DNA of 46,171 bases from Triparma columacea (taxonomy: Eukaryota; Sar; Bolidophyceae; Parmales; Triparmaceae). Shown here one piece after another: positions 11,697 through 22,400 of the stretch. The translations under genes were made by a program, and so were the position numbers. Below the pieces are notes generated by a model. That model saw only the letters and a program-made list of their open reading frames with translations. It did not search any database and was not told the origin of the DNA. The DNA lies in NCBI GenBank assembly GCA_030267965.1, contig BRYA01000335.1, forward strand, positions 11,796-57,966, read 5' to 3'. Position 1 is the stretch's first letter. Each line of letters begins with the position of its first letter.

Positions 11697-11880
11697 AGAG
11701 GGGAGAAAGGGGGGGAGGTGATGGGGGGGAGGTGATGGGGGGGAGGAGAGAGAGAGAGAGGGAGGGAAGGGAGTGAAAGAGAGAGAGGGAGCGAGAAAAA
11801 GAGAAAGAAAGAGAGAGAGAGAGAGAAAGAAAGAGAAAGAAAACGAGAGAAAGAAAGGGAGAGGAAGAGAAATAGAGAAA
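11697..11880. repeat. Purine (GA) tract between convergent genes
   Basis: About 180 nt that is almost pure purine on the + strand (GGGGGGAGGTGAT copies, then GAGAGAGA and GAAAGAAAGA), between the EF-hand and PTPS-like stop codons. Open frames across it on both strands are composition artefacts. Mirror-repeat purine tracts of this kind can form triplexes; that is inference. Confidence 0.85.
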
Positions 11881-11926
11881 CTACATGATACAGTCGAAAA
11901 AAAGACCTTTTTACCCCTTCCACAAA

Positions 11927-12412
11927 TCACGCCGGTCCCGTGTAGCTCGCCCATGCCTTGTGGCTCTCGTGTATGGTAACCTTGATCTCCCCCCCCTTAA
12001 ACCAGCCCTTCTTATAACCCTCCCTCCCCCCCCCCCTCGCTATGCCTTGGTGGATCTCCTTACACACGAACTCCGTAGTCGTGGCGGAGCCTGGGTAACG
12101 CTCGTCCAAGTTAGAGAAGTTCAAGGAGCCGCAAACTTCAGAGAGGATCGAGGAAGCCTCACCAATGTCCAACACCCAGTTGTTCCTAGGGTGCAAACGA
12201 GGACTCCTGAACTCTACATCTACGGTGTATGTTGCGCCGTGGAGGTTCTGGGCTGGACCGAAGTCTTTATTGCCGGCGAAACTGTGAGCGATCATTATGC
12301 TATCTCTAACTGTTAGACTATAGATTGCTTTTGCAGAGGCGGTGATGGAAGACAGGAGGAGAAGTAGAAGGAGTAGGAGGACATTTAGGGGATGGAGGAT
12401 TGAGCATTTCAT
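11927..12412 (-). CDS. Secreted 6-pyruvoyltetrahydropterin synthase-like protein
   Basis: A single exon of 161 residues. Residues 1-29 are a clear signal peptide (MKC, then a run of nine Leu, then SSITASAKA). The rest follows the PTPS/QueD fold pattern: IMIAHSF, FGPAQNLHGATYTVDVEF, WVLDIGEASSIL, LNFSNLDE, ATTTEFVCKEI, and the terminal HESHKAWASY. The terminal Glu and the first two histidine ligands are present. The canonical LHGHxY is LHGATY here, so one zinc-ligand histidine is replaced. No cysteine stands at the usual catalytic position, and the usual Asp-His pair before NLD is Phe-Ser. FGPAQxLHGAT resembles, from recall, a bacterial (actinobacterial) PTPS-like subfamily, so classical PTPS chemistry should not be assumed. 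The ATG at 12412 was chosen because the signal peptide starts there. It is divergent from glycerol kinase. Confidence 0.84.
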   Translation of the reverse strand: MKCSILHPLNVLLLLLLLLLSSITASAKAIYSLTVRDSIMIAHSFAGNKDFGPAQNLHGATYTVDVEFRSPRLHPRNNWVLDIGEASSILSEVCGSLNFSNLDERYPGSATTTEFVCKEIHQGIARGGGREGYKKGWFKGGEIKVTIHESHKAWASYTGPA

Positions 12413-12807
12413 TCGATATATATATATATGTATGTATACGCAGTCGCCTGTGTAAGAGTGTGTGGGAAGGGGGGGAGTTGAGGGAGGCAAAGTAGGTCCA
12501 ACTTCAGCTAAAATTCGCCCATTGCTGGATTTAGGTGAGCATTTGGGTGTGATTCTATACGTTGATTTGTATGTTATTGGAATATATAGTTTGTGTGTAT
12601 ACACACACCCACACCCACACCTTCATTTCAATATATACGTTCTATTGAGGAATATATGACACATAAACTCGTAAAGATCCTAAATGAACTTGGGATTATT
12701 TTACTCTTACCTCTCTCTCACCTCTCTACACTCTTACCTCTCTACTCTAAACTCTCTCACTAACCCCACCCTACAGCCAAAAAACAAAACCCACCCCTTC
12801 CCCCACC
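12413..12807. promoter_or_regulatory. Divergent promoter region, PTPS-like and glycerol kinase
   Basis: 395 nt between divergent start codons. It contains an AT-dinucleotide and GTATGTATAC stretch at 12415-12440 right beside the PTPS-like ATG, and CT-rich CTCTCTCACC repeats at 12708-12770 leading to the glycerol kinase ATG. No specific factor site is recognised. Confidence 0.5.
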
Positions 12808-14766
12808 ATGTATGTAGGAGCAATCGACCAGGGTACTTCCAGTACTCGTTTCATGATCTTTGACCGTTCCGGTTCAGTTGTATCATCCGATCAGCGTGAG
12901 CACGAGCAGCACTACCCCGGTCAGGGTCTAGTTGAGCATGACGCAACAGAGATATGGCAGAGGACACAGGAGTGTGTAGCAGGGGCACTGAAGAAGGCTA
13001 AGCTGAAGGCTGAACAGCTATCGGCTGTTGGGGTTACTAACCAGAGGGAGACGACGCTGGTTTGGAGGAAGAGCACGGGGGAACCTTACCACAACGCAAT
13101 CGTTTGGAACGATGTCCGCACCGCAGACATTGCCAAGGAGCTTGAGGGTGGTAAGGGTCCAGACAGGTTCCGCTCCAAGACCGGTTTGCCTCTCGCTACT
13201 TACTTCTCCGCCACTAAGCTCCTTTGGCTCATCCGCAACGTCCCTGGACTCGAGGAGGACCTTAAGAAGGGTGAGGCCCTCTTTGGTACCATTGACACTT
13301 GGCTCCTCTACAACCTTACTGGGGGAACTAACGGCGGCATCCACGTAACTAGCGTGTGCAACGCATCAAGGACGCTAATGATGAACCTCAAGACCCTCCA
13401 ATGGGACGAAACTCTCCTGAAAAGCCTCGGGATACCTAAGGCATGCCTACCTGAGATTAAATCCAACTCTGAGGTTTACGGACACGGGGCGAAAGGAGGG
13501 TACTTGGAGGGCGTACCTATCGCTGGTATACTTGGCGACCAGCAGGCGGCCATGTTCGGCCAGGCGTGCTTCTCCCCGGGTGAGGTTAAGAGTACCTACG
13601 GTACAGGTAACTTCATCATGATGAACACTGGGACAGAGCCGAAACCAAGCAAGAACGGACTGCTTACGACGGTGGGGTATAAACTGGGGGAGAAGGAGGA
13701 ATGCGTTTACGCGCTTGAGGGAGCGGTTGCAACGTGCGGAAGCGCGGTGCAGTGGCTGAGGGATCAACTTAAGGTGAGAGAGAGGGGACACAAAAGGTTG
13801 GGAGGAGGAGGGGAGGGTGGAGAAGAATATTAAGATGGGCAGCCAGATATAACTTCTTACATTTATCGACCCCCCCTCCCCCCCCACCCCCCCCCCACAC
13901 CAGATCATCATGGACGCCCCCCAGTCCCAGATCCTTGCTGAGTCTGTCCCCGACAACGGCGGCATGTACTTCGTCCCCGCATTCTCCGGTCTCTTCGCCC
14001 CTCGCTGGGACTCTTCAGCCCGCGGTGTATTCTGCGGTCTAACCGCCTACAACAGCAAGGCCCACTTCTGCCGCGCTACCCTGGAGGCCGTGGCGTACCA
14101 GGCTAGGGAGGTCATCGACGCCATGGGGCAGGACAGCGGGGTCACGCTTTCGAGGATCAAGGTCGACGGGGGTATGACGGCTAACGACCTCGTGATGCAG
14201 TTCCAGGCTGACATAATTGACACGCCCGTTACTAGGCCAGTTGTACCTGAGACGACAGCACTGGGGGCGGCGTACGCGGCGGGACTTGCGGTGGGGGTTT
14301 GGAAGGACCTGGAGGAAATAAGGGCGCAGTGGAAGATGGACAAGCAGTGGACGTCAAAGATGGGAAACAAGGAGAGGGAGAAGGTGAGGGGTAGGGGGGC
14401 ATAGGAGGGTTTTGGGAAAAGGAGAGTTTTAAAACCCGATGGAGAGTCACACATCTATGCATCGTCGTAATCGTTGTTGCATCGCAACTCAGCCAGCTAA
14501 CTTCGAAGGTTGCTTGCTTTACTCAACACTCATCCCCCCCCCCTCCCCCTCCCCCTCAGTACTGGAACGGTTGGAACAAGGCCGTAAGCAAGAGCGTCGG
14601 GTGGGAGGGTCCATCAACCTCTCACTCCTCCTCGTCCGGGGGACTCGGAACGCTAGGCTGGTTTGCAGCGACGGTTGTTGTGGGTGCGGCAGCGGCAACG
14701 GCGGGATGGATGATGGGGAAAGGGAAGAGAATTAAAATTTTGGGGGGCAAAATTACTATCGAATAA
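12808..14766 (+). CDS. Glycerol kinase with C-terminal hydrophobic tail
   Basis: Phosphorylates glycerol with ATP to glycerol 3-phosphate (FGGY kinase family). Three exons, 12808-13773, 13904-14383 and 14560-14766, all in phase 0, give 550 residues. Diagnostic blocks are the N-terminal [15 protein letters not shown] phosphate-binding loop, [77 protein letters not shown] and [18 protein letters not shown]. The last exon supplies the usual end ([15 protein letters not shown]), then a Ser/Gly linker and a hydrophobic stretch ([19 protein letters not shown], about residues 512-534) with a basic tail. That tail looks like a C-terminal membrane anchor. Some animal glycerol kinase isoforms attach to the mitochondrial outer membrane through a similar tail; the membrane used here is unknown. 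Catalytic blocks look intact. Confidence 0.97.
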
Positions 14767-14970
14767 AACGTTGAAGGGGGGGAGGAAAGGGGGGAACGAA
14801 GGGTTAGAGTGGTATAGACGTGGACGAAACTAAAGAAAGAACTTTTGAGATACTATAAAAATCAAGGTGCTGAATTCTCCATTCTTCGCGTTGCAACTGT
14901 AGGGGGCCAATCCCCTAACAGGCTATTAGTTTTTGCCTATAGAGGACGACTCGTCTAAAACTTACCTAAA

Positions 14971-16452
14971 ATGGCACCCAAGAAGCAGAAGGCCAAACGC
15001 GCTGGGTGGGGCTCCGAGAGCCACACTGCATTCTCGGATTTTGCACACCTACCCACCCCGGCAATGGTAGATTATTGTGAGTCATTTTTGAGGACCCTTT
15101 GACCCCCGCCTTGCCCCTATCTTCCTCGAACTGGATAACATTCTTATACGCTCTAACCGTCGACCCCGCCAACCTCAGGTTTGTCCCTTGGAAATGATGG
15201 AACAAACTTGGATGAGCTCGAGGCTGCTCGTAAGGCCAAGAGAAAGAAGTTACTGAAGGCCCAGAAGAAGGCCAAGCAACAGGCCGAGGCAGCCGCCGCC
15301 GCCGCCGCCGCTGCAAACGGTGAGGAGGACGAGGGACCCTGCAGGAGGCCTGACTGCATGGCACTGAGGGACTCTGACGACTTGGAGGAGAAGATCTTCG
15401 ACGAGAGGATTGAGATCGAGGATAAGCTTAAGCAGAAGACTGAAATGTTGGAGAGTATAAAACAGAGGGTGACGGAGGCATCGATGGAGACTCAGGCGCT
15501 CAGCGAGAAGAACAAGTGGCTCCAGGTGAGGGGAGGAGGAGGGGAGGAGGAGAGGTGGAACGAAACAAGTCTTTGCAGAACGTTTCATATCGTCTGGAAT
15601 CGCTTCAAACTGATCGCTTCAAACAAACTAACCCCCCCCCCCCCCCACCTTCTTCTGTCCTAACCATTGTCTCAGAACCAAATCAAGACTAGGTCCACCC
15701 GCGTGGCAGAGCTTGAGGAAGAGAGGGACGGGCTGGAAGATGTGATCAAGAGCATTATGAACAATATCATGGTGCTACAGGTCGAGTCCCAGAAGGCTCG
15801 GAGCCTAGCCCGGCAGGCCCAGGAGGCCCTCGTTAATGCAATGTGGAGGAAGGATTCAGATGAAGGGGAGGCTAGCAAGCGGGCGACACTCGCTGGGGAG
15901 CCGTTGATGCCCCTCGTCATTAGAAAAAGCAAGGCGAAGCCCCCGGTATCGCACTGGGTGAAGTACACCGATCTCGCTAGCGGGGAGGCCATCGACCAGA
16001 GCGAGATCCTACCAGGCACAAGCACAGGGAAGCTCATGGAGAGCATGGCACTGAAAGCTCCGGAGACTAATAGTAACTCGATGTCAATGTCACCTTTGCA
16101 GGGTAGCTTTGGGGGGACCATGGGGGGGTCTTTAGCAGCAGACATTTGGAGTTCACCAGGAAAGCAGACGACAGGGATGGGGGGCGGATCGAGGACAGCC
16201 GGGATGAAGAGGACGGGTAAGAAAACCAAGAGCGCCCTGAACAACAGGAAGATCATGCTGCTCATGAACACAAGGAAGAGGGGCAAGAAGGCGGGAGGAG
16301 GGAGCGGAGGACCTCCAGAGGGGCTAGGGCATACGGGAGGGGGGAAGAGGACAGGGGCAGCTAAGAGCCTCACGAAGAAGTCAGTCCTAGCCGATATCAA
16401 GGCGGAGACTGCCAGAATCAAGGAGGAAAACCTTCCCGTGTCCAAGGAATAA
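14971..16452 (+). CDS. Coiled-coil protein of unknown function
   Basis: Not recognised. Three exons, 14971-15076, 15179-15525 and 15676-16452, joined in phases 1 and 0, give 409 residues. The N-terminus is basic (MAPKKQKAKRAGWGSES). A Lys-rich helix (RKAKRKKLLKAQKKAKQQ) leads into nine or more alanines. Then comes a heptad-like charged region of about 100 residues (LEEKIFDERIEIEDKLKQK; VAELEEERDGLEDVIKSI), probably a dimeric coiled coil. The C-terminal half is Ser/Gly/Lys-rich and low complexity, with KKTKSALNNRKIMLLMNTRK and a final short helix. There is no signal peptide or membrane segment. A cytoskeletal, flagellar or nuclear structural role is possible but unsupported. Donors are GTGAGT and GTGAGG. 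Confidence 0.75.
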
Positions 16453-16732
16453 ATAGTGTAGAGAAGTGAATTTTTGGTGTTGGAGAAAAGTTTCTTTTCC
16501 ATTTCATCCCCTACTTTCGGTTTACGTTCCGTAGCACCACTCTCTCGAGCATTTAGTTATGCGTTCGTTACGGCCCAGTATGTGCGTACTTCCCCAAATT
16601 CTCACAATAAGACTGTCCAACAACAAAAAGGTTCTCAGCAGCACTTAATTTGGAGCCAGCTGTTGAAAACCTCGACAAAAATCCTTTGGCGTTGTGCACA
16701 CACATCAAGCTTTAACAGAAACCAAAGAAAAC

Positions 16733-17340
16733 ATGGGAGGTACGTTTCTTATCCCAGTGCCGGACTTTGATAGCCGCAAACTCATCAGAGCGAGTTTTAC
16801 ACACCGATTGCTGGTTGCAAACAAAAAATATCCACCTCTTCTGTGGTGTCACTCGACCCCTTGTTAGGAACTCACCCAATTTTCCCTTCTCTCCGCTTTA
16901 TTTTCATAGCCGCCGCAAGTTTACCTGATCAGATCACAAAGGAGGAGGCCATGAAGTTAGCCGGCGACAAGTTCGACGAGGCCAAGTGGGCCGAGGCTGT
17001 TGGAGAAGCCGAGACCCTCGGAAAGGATGCCTTCCTTGCCCTCGCCCCTGCTGAGGAGGCCCCTGCCGCCGAGGCCGCCGCCGAGGCTCCTGCAGCTGAG
17101 GCTCCTGCAGCTGAGGCTCCTGCAGCTGAGGCTGCTGCCGAGCCCGCCGCCGAACCCGCCGCCGAGCCAGCCGCCGAACCCGCTGCCGAGCCTGCCGCTG
17201 AAGCTGCTGCAGAGCCCGCTGCCGAGGCCCCCGCTGAGCCCGCTGCTGAGCCCGTCGCCGAACCCGCCGCCGAGCCAGCCGCCGAAGCCGCTGCCGAGCC
17301 TGCCGCTGAAGCTCCTGCAGAGCCCGCTGCAGAGGCTTAA
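16733..17340 (+). CDS. Small Met-Gly protein with Ala/Glu/Pro-repeat tail
   Basis: Two exons: a 7-nt coding exon (16733-16739, ATGGGAG) and 16910-17340, joined in phase 1 across a 170-nt GTACGT/TAG intron, giving 145 residues. The join yields MGAAASLPDQITKEEA. MGxxxS is the N-myristoylation pattern, and GDKFDEAKWAEAV resembles the N-terminal helical segment of myristoylated microalgal signalling proteins. After about residue 50 the protein is entirely (A)PAAE/AEPAAE repeats, highly acidic and extended. The function is unknown; a membrane-tethered spacer or scaffold is inferred. The supporting logic for the first exon is that the frame from the acceptor has no suitable early ATG and the phase fits exactly. 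Confidence 0.75.
17047..17337 (+). repeat. GCC/GAG-rich tandem coding repeats
   Basis: Perfect 15-nt copies (GAGGCTCCTGCAGCT, three in a row near 17082-17130) pass into degenerate 12-nt GAGCCCGCCGCC-type copies. They encode the Ala/Glu/Pro tail of the Met-Gly protein. Codons vary while residues are kept, which suggests selection on composition. Confidence 0.9.
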
Positions 17341-17661
17341 GTCCGAGGGGGAGGAGGTATCATTGGGGACGCATTAGATGCGCGGGGCCCCTGATTCAGA
17401 CACACCGAAGGGCAATGTACTTTTTATAGTTTGTTAGCCGTCGAAGGACGAAGCATAGGATTTTCTAGCAAGTCAGAAAAAAAAAATCATAAAAATCCAT
17501 CTTATCACTAAATGGGACATTTATTTTCGATCATATGCTAAATGCTAATCACGCTTCGTTCGTACTCAAGATGGTAGATGTTATTAACCACCTCTCCTAG
17601 CGATAGCACATTGCCTTCCTCCCCCCCCCCCCCTTTCTGCTGCTTTCTTTGTCTTTCCTTT
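17341..17661. other. Convergent 3' intergenic region (Met-Gly protein/RPN11)
   Basis: 321 nt between converging stops. An AT-rich stretch with an A run (17477-17490) and a C run of about 14 (17620-17633) are visible. No coding exon was seen. Confidence 0.55.
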
Positions 17662-19142
17662 CTAGAACACGACAGTGTCGAGCATTGTTCCTAGGCACTG
17701 GAGGATGTTCCCGCTCATGAGCTCCTCCACCTTGTCACCGAGGTGCTTCTTGGGGTCGACTTTTCCCGCGCTCTCAACAATGAGCTCCTCGACAGTCTTC
17801 CCCTCCTCAGCTACGACGCGGTCGTTGTAATCCTGGGGGGGGGGGGGGTGTGAGTGAGGCGAGCGAAGAGGCAAGAGAAGAAGTGAGCGGCAGATGGAGC
17901 TGCGTTAGTGGGAATTCGTGCGAGGAGCGAGCCACCTAATGTCAACGATGTGTAGCTCACCTTACTCAGCTTGAGCATTTTCTCCACGGTCTTCTCATTC
18001 TCCTCCTGCACGTCCTCGAACTTCTTAAGGGTTAAGCCAGAAGTCCACTTGGTCTTGTGGAGATTCATGAGCATCTGTGGTGGGGGTCGTTGGGGTAGAT
18101 GAGTTGGGAATTGGTGAGTTTGGGTAGGGGTGAATGAATGAGGTCGTTTTGAAGATTCGGGCGTCAGGCAAGGCAGCCGTTTAGGTTTTCCTCGCGTTGA
18201 ACTATTGTGGGCCCACTCTCACCTGCTCCTCGAGCTCATTTTTCCTGTAATCGATGACGATGCTATAGTAGTGGCGGTTGAGACCGTGTATGAGGGCCTG
18301 GATGGAGGGTTTGTTGAGGAGTCCGATGTTGCTCGTGGTCTGCCTGGGCTCGACACCCATCATCATGAGCTGGGGGTTTATAAGCCTGAAGCAGTCTATG
18401 ACGACCTTGCCCTTGACGGACTGGATGGGGTCCACCACAAGGGCCACTGCTCTGGGGTTGAGGGCCTCAAAAGACGATTGCGTATTAATATCAGTCCCAG
18501 AAAGCCAGCACCCAAAGCCTGGATGGGAGTGATACCAGCCGATGACCATCTCGGGCCTTCCGGTCTGCTTCAACATGTCCAACATCTTTGTCTGGAACAC
18601 AGGATCGACAGCCTCAACACTAACTCCAGTACCACTCTGCGGCATCGCGAAGACGTCGACGCAAACAATGGTGAAGTCATCGACTGTGTGTGTATAGGGG
18701 GGGGGGGGGTGCGAAGTCGTGAGCGAAGTGATTTGCGAAATGGGTATCTGGGTTGAGTCATGCTAAAGAAAAGGGCACAGAAAAGGTGTTGAAGATAAGG
18801 GATGTTGATTGTTCTTCAAAATTGTCACTTGACAGCCGGTTCTATGACCGGTGTCACGAAGCACCCTCTCATAAAATCACGTTCTTGAGCTCCTGTTCCA
18901 CCATGTTCCACTCCCCCTCGCCCGCCCCTCCTTCCTCCCCCATACCAAAACTCACCAAAGTTGCCCAACATTAAACCCATCACCTCCATAGGGACGCCCG
19001 CACGACCGTGCTTCAGCATCTTCAGGAGCGCGAGGCTCGAAACGTGCACCTTCTCACTATTATCCACAGCCGCGCTGTCCCCCCCGCCTCCTCCTCCTCC
19101 CCCTCCCCCCAGTCCTTGTAGCATTGATTGTAAACGATCCAT
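17662..19142 (-). CDS. RPN11: 26S proteasome lid deubiquitinase RPN11 (PSMD14)
   Basis: Zinc metalloprotease of the proteasome lid that removes ubiquitin chains en bloc from substrates. Four exons on the minus strand, 19142-18956, 18683-18223, 18074-17961 and 17832-17662, have matching phases and give 310 residues, the length of human PSMD14. Exon 1 has a Gly-rich insert, then [20 protein letters not shown] with the JAMM glutamate. Exon 2 has [17 protein letters not shown] and the JAMM motif [20 protein letters not shown] (H-x-H...S-x-x-D complete), then [28 protein letters not shown] and [10 protein letters not shown]. Exons 3 and 4 encode the C-terminal helices that pack in the lid. Donors are GTGAGT, GTGAGA and GTGAGC. 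It is divergent from the giant HECT ligase gene, with 296 nt between start codons. An active enzyme is expected. Confidence 0.98.
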
Positions 19143-19438
19143 TTCACTGTAAGAACGGGTGAACGAGGGGGTGAGAGTGGATAAATGAGTTTTTCCGCAA
19201 GGTGGAGAGCAAAATCAGGGTGAGAGAGGCTCGGAGTCAATTTCAGACTATTTGAACTAATGGGAGAACAAAGGGTCCATCGGCCCTAATATTGACAATA
19301 CGCTCTGATGATGATACGATACGTTCTAATGGCGGCATAAAGCGCCATTTATACTCACATTTGACCTCAGGAGATAAATTCTGAGTCTCAAATTATTTCG
19401 TTCTTCGATTCCAGAGCAAAGATCGAAAAGTGCTCTTT
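19143..19438. promoter_or_regulatory. Bidirectional promoter, RPN11 and HECT ligase
   Basis: 296 nt between divergent start codons. It contains two similar blocks, TACGCTCTGATGATGATACG and ATACGTTCTAATGGCGGCAT, near 19299-19336 and an ATTTGACCTCAGGAG stretch at 19358. No known site is assigned. The arrangement would allow co-regulation of the two ubiquitin-pathway genes. Confidence 0.5.
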
Positions 19439-22400
19439 ATGGGGCAATCCATATCCCTAGACGACCCAAAAATACAAAATGGCGTACATGCCGACTTGAA
19501 TATACTAGAAACCTACAAATTAGGCACCGCTTTACTTAGTGATGCCTTGGTTACTTCAGAAGCCGAAGCCTCCATCGATCCCGGGGATGCTTCACTAAAT
19601 TCTTCAGCAGGGACTGAAGCTGGGCGATTGTATGGAGAGATGTTCAAGGATGATGCAAACTATGCACACACACTCAATCGACTCGCTGAAATACTCACAG
19701 ACAGGCAGACTGCCTCGGATAAGGGAGAGGCTCTGGATCCTCAACAATCTACCACAGCTGAAGCAAGCGTTGACGCCAACAAGGCCATTTTATCGGAGTC
19801 ATCTTCCCCCACTTCGAAGGAGGCGATTCGGATGTTAAGGAAGCGATTTGCCATTTTGAAAGTGAGTAGTCTTGGTCTGAGTCTTGTTGCGCTGCTTTTC
19901 TCTCCAACATATCTCATCTCACCCCGCCTCTCCCCCCCTCTTCCTACCCCACTCTCTTCACCCCAACCCACCCCTACCTGCAGATCCTTCACACCAATCT
20001 CCAACTCACGCGTGCATCCTCAAGTTCTTCTTCTTCCTCCTCTTCCTCATCCTTCATCCCTCCTTCCCATCTCCTCTCTCCACCCCCCCCACCCCCCCCC
20101 TCCTCAATTCTCCAAGCAGCCTCGATTCGCATTTCCCTCCTAACTCTAGAGCATCTCCTGGACTCCTCTCCCCTTTCCCCCTCCCAAACCTCCCTCTTCT
20201 GCTCCCTCACGGACTCCCTGGCATCCCTTATCCACCAAACTGGGCTTCTCTCTCTATCAAACACTTCCCAGTCTGACGCCCAGACCCTCAGCCTGATCAC
20301 GACCTTCGCCAAGTCTGTCGCCAAAAAGACCTCTAACGAGAGAGTCCTGAGAGGTGGAATAACGCTCCGCCTTGCAGTAGCCCTGTCCCTTGGAGACGTC
20401 GGTGGGATAGTCAAGTGCGCGGCAATGATCCACGGAGCAGGCTTCAACGTTTGCATCCCGCAAAAAGAGATCTCGATCGCAGCAAAGTCAGAGGATGAGG
20501 ACTCCTCAGACGAAGAGGTGAGAATTGAGCTTACTGCGAACGCAGTAGTAGGCAGCAAAGCAGCGATGCTGTTCTGACCACTAACTTACGCTCCGCTCAC
20601 CAACTTCCGCTGCCGCAGCTCACTACCAATACGTCTACTACCACTATCAGTCCCTCGTCGTCCCTATCAATTACTTCCTTCACGGACCTCCTATCTTCTC
20701 ACGATGTTACCTTCAACCTCTCGAATCCCGACTCCCTTATTACAACCTACCCCGTCAGCTTCTCCAGCTCTTTCTCAACTTCCTCGTCCCTGTCCCAGGA
20801 TCCCTGTCCGGATCCCTCTCACGCAGGCTTTTGCACTGCTGGCGATAAGCACGGTTACATTTTCGCTAACGATACCCTAACAGTCTTTGAGACTGGCTAC
20901 GGCGGCGGCCTCAAGGGCGTTCTTGACCGCTCCCAGCCCAACGTAACCAAACTATTAGCAAAGTTTGTCGACCCAGACGAACCTAAGCCCGTGCCACCCA
21001 CGATTGTCACCGTTGTCAATCCGAACGGCCTGGAGGTGAGGGAACAAGCGTGGCAGGGAATTAAAGATTGACTGGCAACAAACTAATCCCCCCCCTCCCA
21101 ACCCCCCCCCACCCCAGGTATACGCGGATTACGCTGACCTTGGTTCTTCTCTTCTCTCTCACCTTCCTTACGGCCACAGCTCTCCCATTGTCGCCTCCCA
21201 AGTTTTCGTAGCCAAGGACGGGATCTCCTTCGTGAAGATCGAGCAGGGGTACGTAAAGGTGAAGGAGCCAAAGGCCCTGGGTGAGAAGAAGAAAGAAGCA
21301 GAAGCTGGACGAGGAGACGAAAACCGACGACGAGGAGTAGGGGGGGGGGGAAGGAGGACGACGAGAAGAGGGGGAAGGAGCAGGGGGGGGAGACGCATTG
21401 GAAGACGCATGGGACGGAGGCCTCACGTCGACGACGAATACAGTGGCTCCGAGTCCGACAGAGGATCTTCTGAGGAGGACTCAGAGGACTCGGGGCATTC
21501 ATCGTCAGAGGATCTATCGTCGGAGGAGGACGAGGAGGATGAAGAGGACGAGGAAGATGACGAGGACGACGAGGAGGATGAGGAGGATGACGAGGATGAG
21601 GACATCGAAGATGAAAATGAAATTGACATCGAGGGAGAGACTTCGGCAGATATTTCTCCATCACTATCTCCAGATCCAATCGCCCTCTCCGACTCCCTCA
21701 TGAAACCCTCACAACCCCCTAAACACTACCTTAACAACATCTCCATCTCCACCGAGGACGTCATACTATCGATAGACAATATATACCCCAAGAGCTACCT
21801 CGCGCAGACTTCGAGTTCCTTCCACCTTTTCACATCATCATTCGGTCGCAAGGTCTTCAAGATCGACCCTTCGAGTTTGACCCCATCCGCCGTTTTCGAC
21901 GTGCCCCAAATCCGCCCTTCCTCCCTCGACGAAGAAGATAGCGTGAACCTGCTTTGCTCGAAATACGGCGGCATGGACGAGACGGAGGGAGGAATAATCG
22001 CTCCCGTGCTATCCAATGACGTAAACGCTGACAGCTCTAAAGGCTTTCAAAATACCTCCCAATACTCCTCCGTGAACTTAGCCGACTGCAACCTTATTCC
22101 CTACTCGGTCCTGACGCCTTCTCCTCTTTTTGCGTCCGTTAGCAAATGCAGGAACGTCGAGCTCGTCGGTTGCACTTTCCTATACTCTCCAAAGCTAGTT
22201 GGCAATTCTCCTGGAGAGCACCCACCCCTCCCCGAAGTAAGCGTCAAGGTCGGCGGCTTGCCTGGTGGAAATGTATTTTTATCCAACCCCGTTCTCGAAG
22301 AGGTGCCTGGCAGCGATGCCCAATTCTTCGTCACGTTTCTGCATCACTTTGATGTCCTACCCACTTCTCCATCAATTTCCAGGCGAGACGTGCTCACCTT

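Noticed and set aside
15672..16502. 276-codon frame on the minus strand
   Set aside because: It lies opposite the coiled-coil gene, which has proper splice junctions on the + strand; the reverse frame has no recognisable domain.
16474..16770. 98-codon + frame before the Met-Gly protein
   Set aside because: It spans the 5' UTR and the micro-exon and shows no domain or coding bias.
19989..20558. 189-codon minus-strand frame
   Set aside because: It is antisense to HECT ligase exon 2 and has Glu/Arg-rich shadow composition.
21281..21490. Possible intron (GTGAGA at 21281) removing the Arg/Gly-rich stretch in the HECT ligase
   Set aside because: Candidate acceptors have purine-rich rather than C-rich tracts; the frame is open throughout, so it is kept as coding low-complexity sequence.
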